From a virus: DNA of 27,181 nt. Below are positions 6,958 to 14,470 of the stretch, piece after piece. The notes beneath the pieces were generated by a model, which was not told where the DNA came from, did no database searches, and worked only from the letters and a program-made list of their open reading frames with translations. Each line of letters opens with the position of its first letter. Position 1 is the stretch's first letter. Where the stretch lies: positions 1 to 27,181 of IMG/VR virus record IMGVR_UViG_3300035138_000084. One strand, written 5' to 3'. The translations under genes and the position numbers were made by a program.

Positions 6958-7092
6958 ATGAAAAACGACTTGGAAAATAAAATGGGCGCAGAGCCCGAAA
7001 GGAAAACCCTCATGTCGAGGGCAAATGGGTATCCGCCTGAATCGAGACGGATTAAACCCGTAAAGCGAAAACGGAGGCAAAAAGATGGCTGA
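6958..7092 (+). CDS. Small basic hypothetical protein (44 aa)
   Basis: ATG 6958 opens 44 codons ending at TGA 7090-7092, overlapping the next gene by 8 nt. Two other small-gene pairs in this module (20542/20549 and 20962/20969) have the same overlap. The product has an acidic start and a strongly basic end (SRRIKPVKRKRRQKDG), suggesting nucleic-acid binding. The ribosome-binding site is weak (AAGAAG). The same bases can fold into three stacked hairpins, so this stretch could instead be an RNA element. No family is recognised. Confidence 0.4.
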   Translation: MKNDLENKMGAEPERKTLMSRANGYPPESRRIKPVKRKRRQKDG

Positions 7093-7267
7093 CTTTAAGC
7101 AATACGGAGTCCCTCAGAAGTACATCGGGGCTTCAACGGATGCCAAGCCGACAGGGGTGCAAATCGGTTCAACCTGTTATGAGACAGATACTAAAAAGCT
7201 ATTTATCACTGCCGACGGCACGAACTGGACAGAGATAGGATCGGTCACGGCCACTATAGAAGGGTAA
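7085..7267 (+). CDS. Small virion-type protein (60 aa)
   Basis: The 60-residue product reads MADFKQYGVPQKYIG, then TGVQIGSTCYETDTKKLFIT and DGTNWTEIGSV. This is the small beta unit (tag-like strand pair ending in G-T-x-W) common in phage fibre and decoration proteins; a related unit is near residue 35-60 of the 801-aa fibre. GGAGG lies 7 nt before the ATG. It lies 3 nt before the connector gene. A minor structural or capping role is inferred from context. Confidence 0.6.
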   Translation: MADFKQYGVPQKYIGASTDAKPTGVQIGSTCYETDTKKLFITADGTNWTEIGSVTATIEG

Positions 7268-7270
7268 GAT

Positions 7271-8152
7271 ATGAGCTTATCAGATACGGCTTTAGTAACC
7301 TTAGTCGAGGCCAAAAACTTCCTGCGACTGGATGCCGCCACTTCGCTCACGGTCAGCGCGGAGTATATCGGTGCGGGCGATGGTGAGACTACGGAATTTA
7401 CGCTAGACCATACTCCCCAAAGCGGCTCACTCCAACTCTATGTCAACAACGTCCTGCAAGTCGAGGACACGGACTTCTCGATAAGCGGGGCTACAGTTAC
7501 CTTTGAGGCAGCGCCTACCTTGAATTATCCGATAACCGCTTCCTATACCTATGTGGCTGACGATAATACTTTCGAGAGCTACGATGATGACTTGATTGAT
7601 AAGCTAATCAACGCTGCTACCCAAAAAGCAGAAGACTACACGGGCAGGGCTTTTATTGAAAGGGAAATCACTGAAAACCGCCGAGGGGATGGCGGCACTC
7701 ATCTTTTCTTGAATAAGCGGCCTGTGTCTGAAATAGAGAGCGTGACCCTGGACGGGACTGAGCTTACCGTAGATTCCGACTATGAGGAATGGCTAGAGGA
7801 AGGCTACCTTACCCGTCCCGTTCCTATACCCACGACCCACCCTTATATGACTTCTTCGGGCTGGACAGAGGGGAAGGCTATTGTGATTGTCTACACGGCG
7901 GGTTATGCTGATACCCGCGCCGCCACTCAAGCCCTGGTTCCCGATGCGGTGACGGCAGTCTTAATTGCCGTAGCCAACTGGTATGAAAACCGACTGGGCT
8001 TAAGCTCGGAAAGCGTGACGGGAGTGGGCACGGTGAACTACGGGGGTGGGAGTGCTGGCCGTCAGGATGTATCAGGCGGAGCAGTCGGTGGGCTTCCCCC
8101 CACTTCTAAACGACTACTAGATTCTTACCGAGTTATGCAGGGGATATTCTAA
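7271..8152 (+). CDS. Head-tail connector (HK97 gp6-like) with inserted beta domain
   Basis: This adaptor forms the ring below the portal. The HK97 gp6-like signature is split: residues 9-20 (VTLVEAKNFLRL) and residues 104-127 (YDDDLIDKLINAATQKAEDY) would normally be almost adjacent. Between them, residues ~31-95 form an inserted domain (GAGDGETTEFTLDHTPQSG ... SYTYVADD). The rest follows the family: GRAFIEREITENR, LNKRPVSEIESVTLDG, a C-terminal helix PDAVTAVLIAVANWYENR, and the final KRLLDSYRVM. Normal family members are about 100-220 aa; this one is 293 aa because of the insertion and long linkers. Its stop overlaps the next ATG by one base. Confidence 0.85.
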   Translation: MSLSDTALVTLVEAKNFLRLDAATSLTVSAEYIGAGDGETTEFTLDHTPQSGSLQLYVNNVLQVEDTDFSISGATVTFEAAPTLNYPITASYTYVADDNTFESYDDDLIDKLINAATQKAEDYTGRAFIEREITENRRGDGGTHLFLNKRPVSEIESVTLDGTELTVDSDYEEWLEEGYLTRPVPIPTTHPYMTSSGWTEGKAIVIVYTAGYADTRAATQALVPDAVTAVLIAVANWYENRLGLSSESVTGVGTVNYGGGSAGRQDVSGGAVGGLPPTSKRLLDSYRVMQGIF

Positions 8153-8460
8153 TGCTGGCGAACATCAAAAGAGACAGGGTGGAGGTTCAGCTAAAGACAA
8201 CAACATTGACGGCCGGCGGTGAAACCGAGGTATATACGCCCGTCCAGACACGCTATGCCCTGGTTAAACCCCTCGGCACCAAAGCCATCGCGGAGTATCA
8301 GCAGCTAAATTCGGAAGTCTTTTATGAGATTATCTTTGATAACCCCGCCGATTACACGTTGGGCAATTACCGTTTCAAGTGGAAAAACAAGACGCTCATA
8401 CCATCGGCTCCGCCCCGTGTATTGGCAAAGGTGACGATTATACCTGTAAAGGAAACATAA
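8152..8460 (+). CDS. Head closure / head-tail joining protein
   Basis: The 102-residue product is an all-beta protein of the SPP1 gp16/HK97 gp7-like (Phage_H_T_join) type. It starts MLANIKRDRVEVQLK, has TRYALVKPLGTKAIAEYQQ, and ends in a strand pair around FKWKNKTLIPSAPPRV. It would close the portal channel and bind the tail. Assignment rests on size, beta pattern and fixed gene order (after the connector, before the gp10-like gene). It overlaps both neighbours by one base (TAATG). Confidence 0.75.
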   Translation: MLANIKRDRVEVQLKTTTLTAGGETEVYTPVQTRYALVKPLGTKAIAEYQQLNSEVFYEIIFDNPADYTLGNYRFKWKNKTLIPSAPPRVLAKVTIIPVKET

Positions 8461-8873
8461 TGGGGATTGAAGTCCAAATAACTAACCGCACATCACAGGC
8501 CGTTCAGAAGCTGCGGGATACGGCGGGAAATCGTATGCATGAAATGGTCAACGTGGTCAGGAATAATACTCTCGAAACTCTATCGGGCAATCGGACTGGC
8601 CGCACCTATCGTGTCCCTGGCTCAATCAGGACTTACACTGCCTCGGCCCCTGGTGAGCCTCCGGCGCAGCGATTAGGCGAGCTTCGCCAATCTGTCAGCA
8701 CTGAGGTCAAGGTGTCAAAGGACGAAGTGAAAGGTCGAGTCGGAACGGGTAAAGACTACGGGTTGATGCTGGAGTTGGGTACTAAGAATATGGCCGCCCG
8801 TCCCTGGCTACTCCCCAGCTTTCAACGCTCCGAGGACGAACTCGAAAGGATAAAAAACAGACCGTGGTTGTAG
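8460..8873 (+). CDS. HK97 gp10-like tail completion protein
   Basis: The 137-residue product has the family signature: an N-terminal helix pair (QAVQKLRDTAGNRMHEMVNVV), APGEPPAQRLGELRQSV, and GKDYGLMLELGTKNMAARPW followed by LLPSF. The start is ATG 8460 in a TAATG overlap; a frame extending to 8379 is only overlap into the preceding gene. It acts in joining or completing the head-tail interface. Confidence 0.88.
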   Translation: MGIEVQITNRTSQAVQKLRDTAGNRMHEMVNVVRNNTLETLSGNRTGRTYRVPGSIRTYTASAPGEPPAQRLGELRQSVSTEVKVSKDEVKGRVGTGKDYGLMLELGTKNMAARPWLLPSFQRSEDELERIKNRPWL

Positions 8874-9319
8874 ATACACAACAGAGCCTCTTAACTTACT
8901 TGTTTAACCTTTTAGTCGCGGACGACACTTTGAAGGCCGCTATGGGCGGCTCAGTGCGTCTCTACCCCGTTTGGGCCAAAGAGGATGCGGTGTTTCCTTA
9001 CCTGGTCCATCGGATAGACAATAATGCGGCGGGCGGGATTTTCCCACTGGTGCAGGCTACTTACTATCTCGATATATGGTCTAACACATCCACCAATGTC
9101 GAAGCCCTGGCTATCCGAAAGCGGATTATCGAATTGCTGGACGAAAAGGAATTTAGCACCACCGACGCCGAGGAAACTATAGAGGTATGCGGGGCGCGGC
9201 TCTGGCTTCAATCGGATGGTTTCGTGCCGGAGACGGAGCCGGATATATGGCATTATGCCTTTCAATTTAATTTACGGTTCTATCGGTCATCCGAAACCGA
9301 TGCTATAGTCGGAAGATAA
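8864..9319 (+). CDS. Tail terminator / completion protein (DUF3168-like)
   Basis: The 151-residue product starts with a helix (QQSLLTYLFNLLVADDTLKAAMG), then RLYPVWAKEDAVFPYLVHRI, a strand-rich core (TYYLDIWSNTSTNVEALAIRK) and an ending EPDIWHYAFQFNLRFY. This follows the DUF3168/gpU-like tail terminator pattern. The start is probably GTG 8864, overlapping the preceding gene by 10 nt, with AAAGGA about 14 nt upstream. It caps the tail tube and stops its growth. Position directly before the major tail protein fits. Confidence 0.8.
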   Translation: MVVDTQQSLLTYLFNLLVADDTLKAAMGGSVRLYPVWAKEDAVFPYLVHRIDNNAAGGIFPLVQATYYLDIWSNTSTNVEALAIRKRIIELLDEKEFSTTDAEETIEVCGARLWLQSDGFVPETEPDIWHYAFQFNLRFYRSSETDAIVGR

Positions 9320-9340
9320 TAAACACGGGAGGTACAAATC

Positions 9341-10105
9341 ATGTCGGGAATAAGCACAAGCACAAAAGAGAATATCCTGCTAGGGGAGGGTGCCGTCTAT
9401 CTGGGCTACATCGATTCGACTGTGGTCGGGACGCTATTAGGCGCTCTGGCTCCAGGCTCTACCTTTAAGGTAGAAGCGGAGAAGCGGAGCATCGAGCCTG
9501 ACGGGTCTATCGGGGAGCTTAAAGGCTTAGAGTTTATCACGCGGGAAAAAGCCTATGTGATGGCAAAGCTCTATGAGTTCACCGAGGAAAACCTGCGGGC
9601 TATGTTGCTCGGCGCCGACTACAGTTCGGGTACTACTGAGGTAGAGGATGAGGCTGTTGGCACGGGCGACGGCGAGACTACGGAGTTTGCCCTTGACCAC
9701 TCACCTGTTCAGTGGGGTACCGTGAGCGTCACCGTTGATAGTGCGGCTGTAACAGAGGGCACGGACTATGCGGTAGATTATACTGCCGGCACTCTCCAAT
9801 TCGTTTCCGCCCCGGCCTCCGAAAAAGCTATCGTCGCAACCTATACCTACATCTCAACTGATGCGGTTATATCAGGCGGTGATATAGCTTCGGCTCACTA
9901 TCTGGGCAACATCGCTATTGTGGGCAAGCGGCTTTCTGATGGCAAGCAGGTGATATGCCGGGTCAAGAATGCTATCTGCGTAGAAGCTCCCGAAATCCCC
10001 TTTAACTCCAAAGAGGAAACTACGGTAGATGTAAAGTTCGAGTCCCGGTATCTTACCAGTGCGCCGACGACAAGGGTCTGGGATATAACCTATATCAATA
10101 CCTAA
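9341..10105 (+). CDS. Major tail tube protein with inserted beta domain
   Basis: The 254-residue product builds the tail tube. Residues 1-~100 (GEGAVYLGYIDSTVVGTLLG ... EENLRAMLLGADYSSG) and ~175-254 (HYLGNIAIVGKRLSDG ... FESRYLTSAPTTR) read as the two halves of a lambda gpV/HK97 gp6-like tube fold. Between them, residues ~105-171 form an accessory domain (GDGETTEFALDHSPVQW ... VATYTYIS) nearly identical in pattern to the one in the connector at 7271. GGGAGG precedes ATG 9341 with good spacing. It is followed by the chaperone pair and tape measure, the standard order. Confidence 0.85.
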   Translation: MSGISTSTKENILLGEGAVYLGYIDSTVVGTLLGALAPGSTFKVEAEKRSIEPDGSIGELKGLEFITREKAYVMAKLYEFTEENLRAMLLGADYSSGTTEVEDEAVGTGDGETTEFALDHSPVQWGTVSVTVDSAAVTEGTDYAVDYTAGTLQFVSAPASEKAIVATYTYISTDAVISGGDIASAHYLGNIAIVGKRLSDGKQVICRVKNAICVEAPEIPFNSKEETTVDVKFESRYLTSAPTTRVWDITYINT

Positions 10106-10119
10106 AAAGGAGGAGCGAA

Positions 10120-10485
10120 ATGGTAGAGCCTATTACGATTAGGCCGCTGACTAACCGTGACACTAAAACGGTGGCTCGGATTCTGGGCAAAGCTCTGGGC
10201 GCTCAGGGAGCTAAGGGCGTTATGACAGTGGTTGGTGATGATGCCCAGGTCGATTTATTTAAGGCTATCGGGCTTGTTTTTTCTGAGCAGACCGATGAGC
10301 TTATGGCTTGGTTGGCTGACCTAATCGGGAAAACTGCAGAGGAATTTGACAAGATGCCGCCTGCCACGACGCCGGCTGTAATCGAAGCCATCAAAGGGCA
10401 GGAGGACTTCAAGGATTTTTTAGCAGGAGTGTCGAGCTTACTCGGCCAGAAGGCAGGCAAAGGATCGCCCAAGTCCAAGACCTAA
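10120..10485 (+). CDS. Tail assembly chaperone G
   Basis: The 121-residue protein between tail tube and tape measure genes has the helical pattern of gpG-type chaperones (TIRPLTNRDTKTVARILGKA, LFKAIGLVFSEQTDELMAWL, GQEDFKDFLAGVSSLLG). These bind the tape measure protein during tail assembly and are not in the finished virion. AAAGGAGGAG precedes ATG 10120. A UUUUUUA site at 10416-10422 lets a fraction of ribosomes move to the -1 frame and make the GT fusion. Confidence 0.85.
   Translation: MVEPITIRPLTNRDTKTVARILGKALGAQGAKGVMTVVGDDAQVDLFKAIGLVFSEQTDELMAWLADLIGKTAEEFDKMPPATTPAVIEAIKGQEDFKDFLAGVSSLLGQKAGKGSPKSKT
10416..10446 (+). promoter_or_regulatory. Programmed -1 ribosomal frameshift site (T TTT TTA plus hairpin)
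   Basis: In the G frame the codons GAT TTT TTA give the heptamer T-TTT-TTA at 10416-10422, an ideal X-XXY-YYZ slip site, the same heptamer as the HIV-1 gag-pol site. After an 8-nt spacer, GTCGAG (10431-10436), loop CTTA and CTCGGC (10441-10446) make a 6-bp stem with one G-U pair. The -1 frame is open from 10350 to 10790, so the slip gives a 223-aa product (101 residues of G plus 122 of T). Lambda-like tail chaperone pairs are known to use this mechanism. Confidence 0.85.
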
Positions 10486-10790
10486 TTCAGGAGCGTTATG
10501 GGTGGACGGATGCGGAAATATTAGACTTGACCCTCTCCCGATTCAGGGAGATATTAAGGACTATAGCTAAAGCTAAACAGGAGGAGCGAAAGGAAAAAAG
10601 AATCCTGGCAGCGTTCACCTCGTTTGACACTGCACTTCTAGTACTTAAAGGATTAAACGGGGAGAAGATTAGCTTGCAGGATTATCTCACGGAGTTGGGC
10701 TTGATGCCGAAGGCAGAGTTACCCTCGAAGGCTCAAGCGGTTAAAACGGCAGAGGCAATCTTAAAGAAGGCACGGGAGCAAGGAAAGTAA
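10422..10790 (+). CDS. T domain of the GT tail assembly chaperone (via -1 frameshift)
   Basis: This frame has no good start of its own and is read after the -1 shift at 10422. The product contains the typical T-part pattern DLIQERYGWTDAEILDLTLS then RFREILRTIAKAKQEERKEK, followed by a helical end (KTAEAILKKAREQGK). In lambda, T attaches to the tube subunit while G binds the tape measure. A TTG at 10527 could start a free T, but no ribosome-binding site precedes it. It ends 1 nt before the tape measure ATG. Confidence 0.82.
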   Translation, partial: SRSVELTRPEGRQRIAQVQDLIQERYGWTDAEILDLTLSRFREILRTIAKAKQEERKEKRILAAFTSFDTALLVLKGLNGEKISLQDYLTELGLMPKAELPSKAQAVKTAEAILKKAREQGK

Positions 10791-10791
10791 G

Positions 10792-12696
10792 ATGGCATTT
10801 GAAGTCTGGTCAATTCAGGGCACGATGACCCTCAAGGGCACGGCCCAAGTGGAATCGCAGCTAAAGAATATGTCACAGCGCGTGAGCGACTTTGGCTCTA
10901 AGCTGCAATCGGCCGGCCGCCAGATGCAGACGGCGGGGCAGCAGATGTCATTGTTTATCACTGCTCCCCTCTTAGCTGCGGCCGGGGCTTCGCTTAAATT
11001 CGCTGGCGACTTCGACAAAGCTATGCGCGCTGTTAATGTGATGCTGGGCGCTTCAACCAAAGAAGTCGAGCAGTATAAAGAGGAAATCTTAGCCCTGTCG
11101 AGTGAGACTGCCGTTAGTGCTACCGATATTACCAGTGCTTTCTATCAGATAGTTTCGGCTGGCTTTCGCGGTGCCGACGCCATAGACATATTAAGAGTGG
11201 CGATTAAGGGTGCTGTAGGTGGTGCGGCCGAAGCTCTCACTACTACCCAGGCGCTTACCAAAGCCATGAACATCTTTGCCCTCGAAGGTGTGGGCGGGGC
11301 CAGCCGCGCTATGGATGTTTTCTTTGGCATTGTGGATACTGGTCTGTTGACCTTCGAGGAAATGGCTAACTCATTCCCCCGCGCGGCTTCTAACGCTGCC
11401 GGTCTGGGAGTGTCTATTGAGGAAACGGGCGCGGCTCTCGGTACACTGACTAAGTTCACGGGCTCTACAGAGCAAGCGGCCACCGCTCTCGATGCTACTC
11501 TCCGTATGCTTATTTCACCCTCCGAGGCCATGCTTGCTTTATTCGGGGAATGGGGAGTCAGGACGGGCCCGGAAGCGATAGAAAAATTCGGCGGGTTGAC
11601 GGGCGTCTTAAAAGAACTCCAGTCGGTAGCTCAAGGCGATGTCACGGTAATCAAAGCTCTGTTTCAAAGTGACGAGGCTCTCAAAGGTGCATTACCCCTC
11701 TTAACCTATGCTTTCCAGGACTTCAATGCCGCCGTTCAGACCGTCACTGGTAGCACAGGCCGTGCCTCGGAAGCCTTTGACGAAATGGCTGAGGGCACAG
11801 GTTTTGCCCTCGACCAGGCAACCACCACTCTCAAAAATACTTTTATCTCTTTAGGCGATGCCCTGGCTACGTCGCTCATTCCTCTTATTCAGGAGCTTAT
11901 AGACTGGGTAGAGGACAACAAGGATTCCTTTATCGCTCTAGCTACCGGCTTGGCCGACACCGTTATCCCCTGGATTCAAAGCCTTGTCGGGTTGGTGCAG
12001 GGGGCTATCGACTGGTTTATCGGGCTGGATGACAGCGTTAAAAATGTGTTTCTGACTATGGGCGGGATAGCTGTCATTGCTGGCCCCATGCTCATGTATA
12101 TCGGCTTAATCACTCAGGGTATCGGCGGAATGATAACCATGATAGGCAAGTTTTCAGGCTTTATAATCTCCACCCTAATTCCTGCATTAGCCAAAGGCAT
12201 AGCCAGCTTTATAGCTTTCTTTACTTCTATGGGGCCTGCTGGATGGATAATCCTAGGCGGTATGGCCGTAGCTCTAGCGGCTGGGTTGGCTCTCTTTGCA
12301 AATTGGATAGGTGGTATGTCCACGCCAAAGCTGGGGGCTGGAGAAGGCAACATTTCGACTAATCTATTTACTGGTGGCGGTGAATCCGAGACGATGACCA
12401 CAGCCGAATACAACCGCCGCCTTGAGGAAGCCCACTCTAAAGGGGAACTTCTTAACTATCAAGGTGGTGGTCCTATCCCCGAAGATACCTTGCTTTACGG
12501 CTTATCTTCCCGAAGGGTTTATGCTAGGGCTCATGAAGGCGAAATGGTAACATCTGGTGGAGGTCAACCGATAAGCGTAACCATCAATATGCCTGGCCCC
12601 TATCATATCCGGGAAGAAGCCGACATAGATAAGCTGGCCCAAAGATTAGACGGGCGCTTGCGCTCTACTCTCAGAGCTTCGGGGGTGCCGGCATGA
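10792..12696 (+). CDS. Tape measure protein (TP901 family)
   Basis: The 634-residue protein sets tail length. The N-terminal ~60 residues are coiled coil (VESQLKNMSQRVSDFGSKLQ). Residues ~60-350 match the TP901 core: FDKAMRAVNVMLGAS, ETAVSATDITSAFYQIVSAG, AMNIFALEGVGGASRAMDVF, EMANSFPRAASNAAGLG, and EAFDEMAEGTGFALDQATTT. Residues ~420-520 hold several hydrophobic membrane-like segments, as expected for a protein released on DNA ejection. The end has the usual VYARAHEGEMV motif. About 0.15 nm per residue implies a tail near 95 nm, an inference from the family rule. It overlaps the next gene by 4 nt (ATGA). Confidence 0.93.
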   Translation: MAFEVWSIQGTMTLKGTAQVESQLKNMSQRVSDFGSKLQSAGRQMQTAGQQMSLFITAPLLAAAGASLKFAGDFDKAMRAVNVMLGASTKEVEQYKEEILALSSETAVSATDITSAFYQIVSAGFRGADAIDILRVAIKGAVGGAAEALTTTQALTKAMNIFALEGVGGASRAMDVFFGIVDTGLLTFEEMANSFPRAASNAAGLGVSIEETGAALGTLTKFTGSTEQAATALDATLRMLISPSEAMLALFGEWGVRTGPEAIEKFGGLTGVLKELQSVAQGDVTVIKALFQSDEALKGALPLLTYAFQDFNAAVQTVTGSTGRASEAFDEMAEGTGFALDQATTTLKNTFISLGDALATSLIPLIQELIDWVEDNKDSFIALATGLADTVIPWIQSLVGLVQGAIDWFIGLDDSVKNVFLTMGGIAVIAGPMLMYIGLITQGIGGMITMIGKFSGFIISTLIPALAKGIASFIAFFTSMGPAGWIILGGMAVALAAGLALFANWIGGMSTPKLGAGEGNISTNLFTGGGESETMTTAEYNRRLEEAHSKGELLNYQGGGPIPEDTLLYGLSSRRVYARAHEGEMVTSGGGQPISVTINMPGPYHIREEADIDKLAQRLDGRLRSTLRASGVPA

Positions 12697-13445
12697 GCTT
12701 CAGTATAAACTATAACGGCACTGATTTAAGCACCTATGGCTTGACGTTAAAGAGTGAAATGGATGCCCTGGCGGTAGCTCTCGATTATAATTCCGTTCAG
12801 TTGCCGGATAGGTCTTATGTCTCGCGTCCTCAATTACCACCTAAATCACTCAATTTTGAGGTGGTGGTCAAGGCTACTACTTCGGTACTGTTACAGACAT
12901 ACCTCGATGCAATCAGGCGGATATGCGCCCAGCTTACCGATAAGCCTCTTATCCTCGATGTTATAAGCGATAGATTTTGGGAGGCTCGGTTTACGGGTAT
13001 GTCCGGCCAGAGAATAGCCCCGTCTGTCTGGGAAGGCACTCTTAGCTTCGTGGCTGATGACCCTCTTTCCTATTCCACTACCCAGACTTCCAGCGACTTC
13101 TCCATAGATGCCGACCCGAAGACAATTACCGAATCCGTAGGGGGCACGTTCCGAGCCAAGCCCCTCTATACCTTGACGGCGGGCGAAGCTCTGAACGATA
13201 TAACCCTGCTGGTCAAAAATGTCACGCTTGATGAGGAGCTTTCATGGGAAGGCAGCTTATCGAATGGGGAACGCCTGACTATAGATGTGCCCTACTGGAT
13301 AGTCAAGGTAGAAGGCACGGCGGATATGGCTGATGTAAGCGGGGAGTTCCCGGGGTTGGTTGCAGGCCAGACCAACTATATCACGATTACAGGCTTCGGC
13401 TCGGCAGGAAGCCTTAATATACAGTATAGGGACACTTATTTATAG
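12693..13445 (+). CDS. Distal tail protein (Dit-like)
   Basis: The 250-residue product follows the tape measure and has the N-terminal Dit pattern: a short strand pair (SINYNGTDLSTYGLTL), then QLPDRSYVSRPQLPPKSLNF (hinge), a two-sheet ring domain (LQTYLDAIRRICAQLTDKPL, FWEARFTGMSG, VWEGTLSFVADDPLSYS), and a C-terminal galectin/lectin-like beta half. Dit forms the hexameric ring that joins tube and hub. Start is ATG 12693 in an ATGA overlap. Confidence 0.88.
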   Translation: MSFSINYNGTDLSTYGLTLKSEMDALAVALDYNSVQLPDRSYVSRPQLPPKSLNFEVVVKATTSVLLQTYLDAIRRICAQLTDKPLILDVISDRFWEARFTGMSGQRIAPSVWEGTLSFVADDPLSYSTTQTSSDFSIDADPKTITESVGGTFRAKPLYTLTAGEALNDITLLVKNVTLDEELSWEGSLSNGERLTIDVPYWIVKVEGTADMADVSGEFPGLVAGQTNYITITGFGSAGSLNIQYRDTYL

Positions 13446-13467
13446 TAATATACTGCAAATAATATAC
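13446..13467 (+). repeat. TAATATAC direct repeat after the Dit gene
   Basis: TAATATAC occurs at 13446-13453 and again at 13460-13467 in the 38-nt gap before the next gene. The AT-rich doublet resembles in composition the TAGTATATACAAG tandem at 6924. It may be a promoter or binding site; no function is shown. Confidence 0.4.
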
Positions 13468-13483
13468 CAGGAGGTAAAAAGAG

Positions 13484-14065
13484 ATGGCAGTAGCAACTTT
13501 AGCAGTCCAACAGTACACGGGAGCGGGACCTTCAACGGATACCGTTACCACCCCCAGGCTGTCCACCAGCGACAGTAATAACCCCGGAACATCTAACCCT
13601 CTCATCATTCCCGATTCAGGACTTTACTACTCGTTCTGGATGACTCTACATCTTACCATCACGGCCTTGAACGATGCCACCCTGCTCAACAACCACCAGT
13701 TCTATTGCGATGAGGGCACGGATGCATGGACTCTTGGCACGGGTGGTGGGGTCGTAATCGGGCTACGGGATTCGGGCGACAACGGCGTTCCCACCGGTAG
13801 CTATGACCAGGCAACGGGCACGGCTGGCACTACGGGTCACTTCATGGAAGACGACTCGGACGGTCATACCTACTACAAGTCGCAAGACCCTGAAACAGCC
13901 GAGATTTCCGATTACACCTCTGGCTCTACCCTGGAAGTAGACACGGATAGTCACACCGGTGCCGAGGCATTTAAGGGTATCGTGATTCAAGCTAAGATTG
14001 ACGATGATGCTACCAGAGGGGCACAGGCCGCGAGTACACTTACATTCGTCTATGATGAGATATGA
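13484..14065 (+). CDS. Uncharacterised virion-type beta protein (193 aa)
   Basis: The product is rich in Thr, Ser, Gly and Asp with few Lys or Arg, which suits a secreted or virion surface beta protein. It has PSTDTVTTPRLSTSDSNNPG, a strand LYYSFWMTLHLTITAL, and an ending STLTFVYDEI. No family is recognised and there is no signal peptide. It lies between Dit and the hub/adhesin genes, behind AGGAGG, so a baseplate or receptor-side part is plausible. Confidence 0.55.
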   Translation: MAVATLAVQQYTGAGPSTDTVTTPRLSTSDSNNPGTSNPLIIPDSGLYYSFWMTLHLTITALNDATLLNNHQFYCDEGTDAWTLGTGGGVVIGLRDSGDNGVPTGSYDQATGTAGTTGHFMEDDSDGHTYYKSQDPETAEISDYTSGSTLEVDTDSHTGAEAFKGIVIQAKIDDDATRGAQAASTLTFVYDEI

Positions 14066-14098
14066 TTTACATAAACTAAATAAAGGCAGGTGACTAAA

Positions 14099-14470
14099 AT
14101 GGAACAGAAGGTATTAGCTTCTATCGAAAAGCAACTTGGTACTATCTTCGACCAGCGCCTTGATGATGGGGCGCAGGCCAAAGCTGGCGCGCCGAAACGG
14201 GAAGTCTCTATCCGCAAGCGCATGGGTGAGGTGGACGAAATGCTGTCCAAGCTCTACGGCGACAAGGGCAGGGTCAAGTCTCAAATCCGCCACCTGTTAG
14301 ATGCCACTTTCCAGGACGGCTTTAACGGCAACGGCAGTGACGCTATCCCCGCAAGAGTGGCGAAGGCCGTGCAGTTCGTTAAAGACTATCTGACCACCAA
14401 AGCGCCGGCGGGCAAAGTCGGGGAAACTCAACCGATTAAAGACAAGTATGCTCTAGCAACGGAGGGTTAA
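14099..14470 (+). CDS. Uncharacterised helical protein (123 aa)
   Basis: The start is taken as ATG 14099 because AGGCAGG at 14084-14090 lies 8 nt before it; a GTG at 14090 would lie inside that site. The product is mostly charged helix (MEQKVLASIEKQLGTIF, EVSIRKRMGEVDEMLSKL, RVKSQIRHLLDATFQDG). Its end abuts the next ATG without a gap. No family is recognised; a baseplate-associated or assembly role is only positional. Confidence 0.5.
   Translation: MEQKVLASIEKQLGTIFDQRLDDGAQAKAGAPKREVSIRKRMGEVDEMLSKLYGDKGRVKSQIRHLLDATFQDGFNGNGSDAIPARVAKAVQFVKDYLTTKAPAGKVGETQPIKDKYALATEG

Noticed and set aside
8379-8460. Longer 5' extension of the gp10-like gene
   Set aside because: It would overlap the head-closure gene by 82 nt; ATG 8460 in a TAATG junction fits the neighbours and the family length.
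10527-10790. Independent T chaperone gene starting at TTG 10527
   Set aside because: No ribosome-binding site, and the conserved T motif already begins upstream of that TTG, which fits the frameshift product.
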